A DNA stretch of 5,289 bases, from positions 1-5,289 of the forward strand of contig PMST01000356.1 of NCBI GenBank assembly GCA_003168295.1, read 5' to 3'. A model generated the notes under the pieces. That model worked only from the letters and a program-made list of their open reading frames with translations. It made no database searches and was not told the DNA's origin. Of the stretch, positions 5,027 to 5,289 are shown in pieces; within the stretch, counting starts at the first letter, position 1, and each line of letters starts with the position of its first letter. The stretch is from Actinomycetota bacterium (GTDB lineage: Bacteria; Actinomycetota; Actinomycetes; Streptosporangiales; Streptosporangiaceae). Both the position numbers and the translations under genes were made by a program.

Positions 5027-5055
5027 GGTCTCGACGATGCTCGCCGAGACGATAA
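5023..5055 (+). other. Arg-rich 10-codon reading frame, possible leader peptide
   Basis: An ATG overlapping the preceding TGA (ATGA) opens MRSRRCSPRR followed by TAA at 5053-5055. Five of ten codons are Arg, and all are AGG, AGA or CGA, the types usually rare in GC-rich actinomycetes. GTCTCG (5028-5033) can pair with CGAGAC (5045-5050), and the same CGAGA can instead pair with TCTCG (5062-5066), giving alternative structures. This arrangement resembles an attenuator, but it could be chance. Confidence 0.2.
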
Positions 5056-5075
5056 CGCCGTTCTCGACGGTATAC

Positions 5076-5104
5076 GTCCCCTGGAAGGAAGGACACCAGG
5101 GGAC
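5076..5104. terminator. Perfect 9-bp inverted repeat between the small gene and the AAA/LuxR-type gene
   Basis: GTCCCCTGG (5076-5084) and CCAGGGGAC (5096-5104) form a perfect 9-bp stem with an 11-nt A/G-rich loop, 49 nt after the small gene's stop. It could be a terminator lacking a T-tract, which is common in actinomycetes. As it lies 63 nt before the next start, it could equally be an operator for that gene. Confidence 0.5.
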
Positions 5105-5154
5105 CTACGCCCGGCCTGGCGGGTATCGAGTAGGCATTGCCTCTGGGCAGGGCA

Positions 5155-5160
5155 TACGTT
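5155..5160 (+). promoter_or_regulatory. Candidate -10 box, leaderless spacing
   Basis: TACGTT fits TANNNT and ends 6 nt before the ATG at 5167. No clear -35 lies 16-18 bp upstream, and there is no Shine-Dalgarno sequence in the gap. Confidence 0.45.
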
Positions 5161-5166
5161 ACAAGC

Positions 5167-5289
5167 ATGTGGCCCATCGACCGACCGCCGCAGTGGGTGG
5201 ACCGCAGCCAGGAGCTCGCGACCCTCCGGGCCGGCGTCGAAGCTCTCCAGCATGGCGGGGGCGCGGCGGTCTGGGTCGAGGGCGAGCCC
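5167..5289 (+). CDS. N-terminus of an AAA-ATPase/LuxR-type large regulator (partial)
   Basis: The first 41 codons of a gene cut by the window end. The pattern WVDRSQELATLRAGVEAL (residues 10-27), then GGGAAVWVEGEP (30-41), matches the start of the AAA/NTPase domain of large ATP-binding LuxR-type regulators and related signalling ATPases. In these, a 'VGRExEL' helix precedes a strand ending VxGExG, and the Walker A loop (GxGKS/T) follows immediately. Here the window stops just before it. The usual 'VGRE' is VDRS. Relatives are often about 900 residues with a C-terminal LuxR helix-turn-helix, but that part cannot be seen, so a transcriptional role is inferred. ATG at 5167 is preferred because of the -10 box at leaderless spacing. 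Confidence 0.72.
   Translation, partial: MWPIDRPPQWVDRSQELATLRAGVEALQHGGGAAVWVEGEP

Noticed and set aside
1045..5104. The two 9-bp inverted repeats with 11-nt spacers (1045-1073 and 5076-5104) as sites for one protein
   Set aside because: The geometry is the same but the arm sequences are unrelated, so shared recognition is unlikely.
4822..5253. 143-codon minus-strand open frame
   Set aside because: It is antisense to the small gene and the AAA/LuxR-type start, with no recognisable motif. The plus strand has better codon bias.
1..5289. CRISPR array, tRNA/rRNA, transposase or attachment-site pair
   Set aside because: I looked for regularly spaced repeats, cloverleaf-like segments, transposase motifs and long terminal repeats and found none that could be supported.

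Overview
This is a GC-rich window with strongly GC-biased third codon positions, TANNNT-type -10 boxes and actinobacterial gene families (HxlR regulator, GNAT acetyltransferase, FitA-like/VapB plus PIN toxin, large AAA/LuxR-type regulator). It looks like an accessory or decaying stretch of an actinomycete chromosome. The genus cannot be told from the sequence alone.

Layout. (a) 1-455: the tail of an unrecognised open frame, possibly frameshifted near its end. (b) 456-1575: a divergent pair, a GNAT acetyltransferase (minus) and an HxlR-family regulator (plus). They are separated by only 55 bp holding two overlapping promoters and a perfect 9-bp inverted repeat that touches both. (c) 1577-1775: the last 62 codons of a short-chain dehydrogenase (SDR), broken by an amber codon and by a 10-bp expansion of a CCTCG microsatellite. 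(d) 1871-2434 (minus): a HAD-family 5'-nucleotidase resembling 5'(3')-deoxyribonucleotidases. (e) 2594-3237 (minus): a complete VapBC-type toxin-antitoxin operon with a TTGA stop/start overlap and a cluster of GTGCATGA-type half-sites at its promoter. (f) 3340-4614: three gene remnants placed end to end with almost no spacer: a medium-chain dehydrogenase/quinone reductase (MDR), a YtcJ-like amidohydrolase and an Lrp/AsnC regulator. (g) 4615-5166: a small unrecognised gene, a 13-bp tandem duplication and several hairpins. (h) 5167-5289: the first 41 codons of an AAA/LuxR-type regulator, cut by the window edge just before the expected Walker A loop.

How it fits together. The HxlR regulator probably controls itself and the GNAT gene through the shared operator. 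VapBC is a self-contained module. The other interest is decay: the SDR, MDR, amidohydrolase and Lrp remnants each show a readable lesion (stop, frameshift, internal deletion, or truncation at a junction). The amidohydrolase and Lrp remnants are missing their facing 5' ends, as expected if one deletion removed the centre of a divergent regulator/enzyme pair. Four genes have a TANNNT-like hexamer exactly 6 nt before their ATG, the spacing expected for leaderless transcripts. I found no convincing new defence or mobile system, no CRISPR array, no RNA gene and no insertion sequence.
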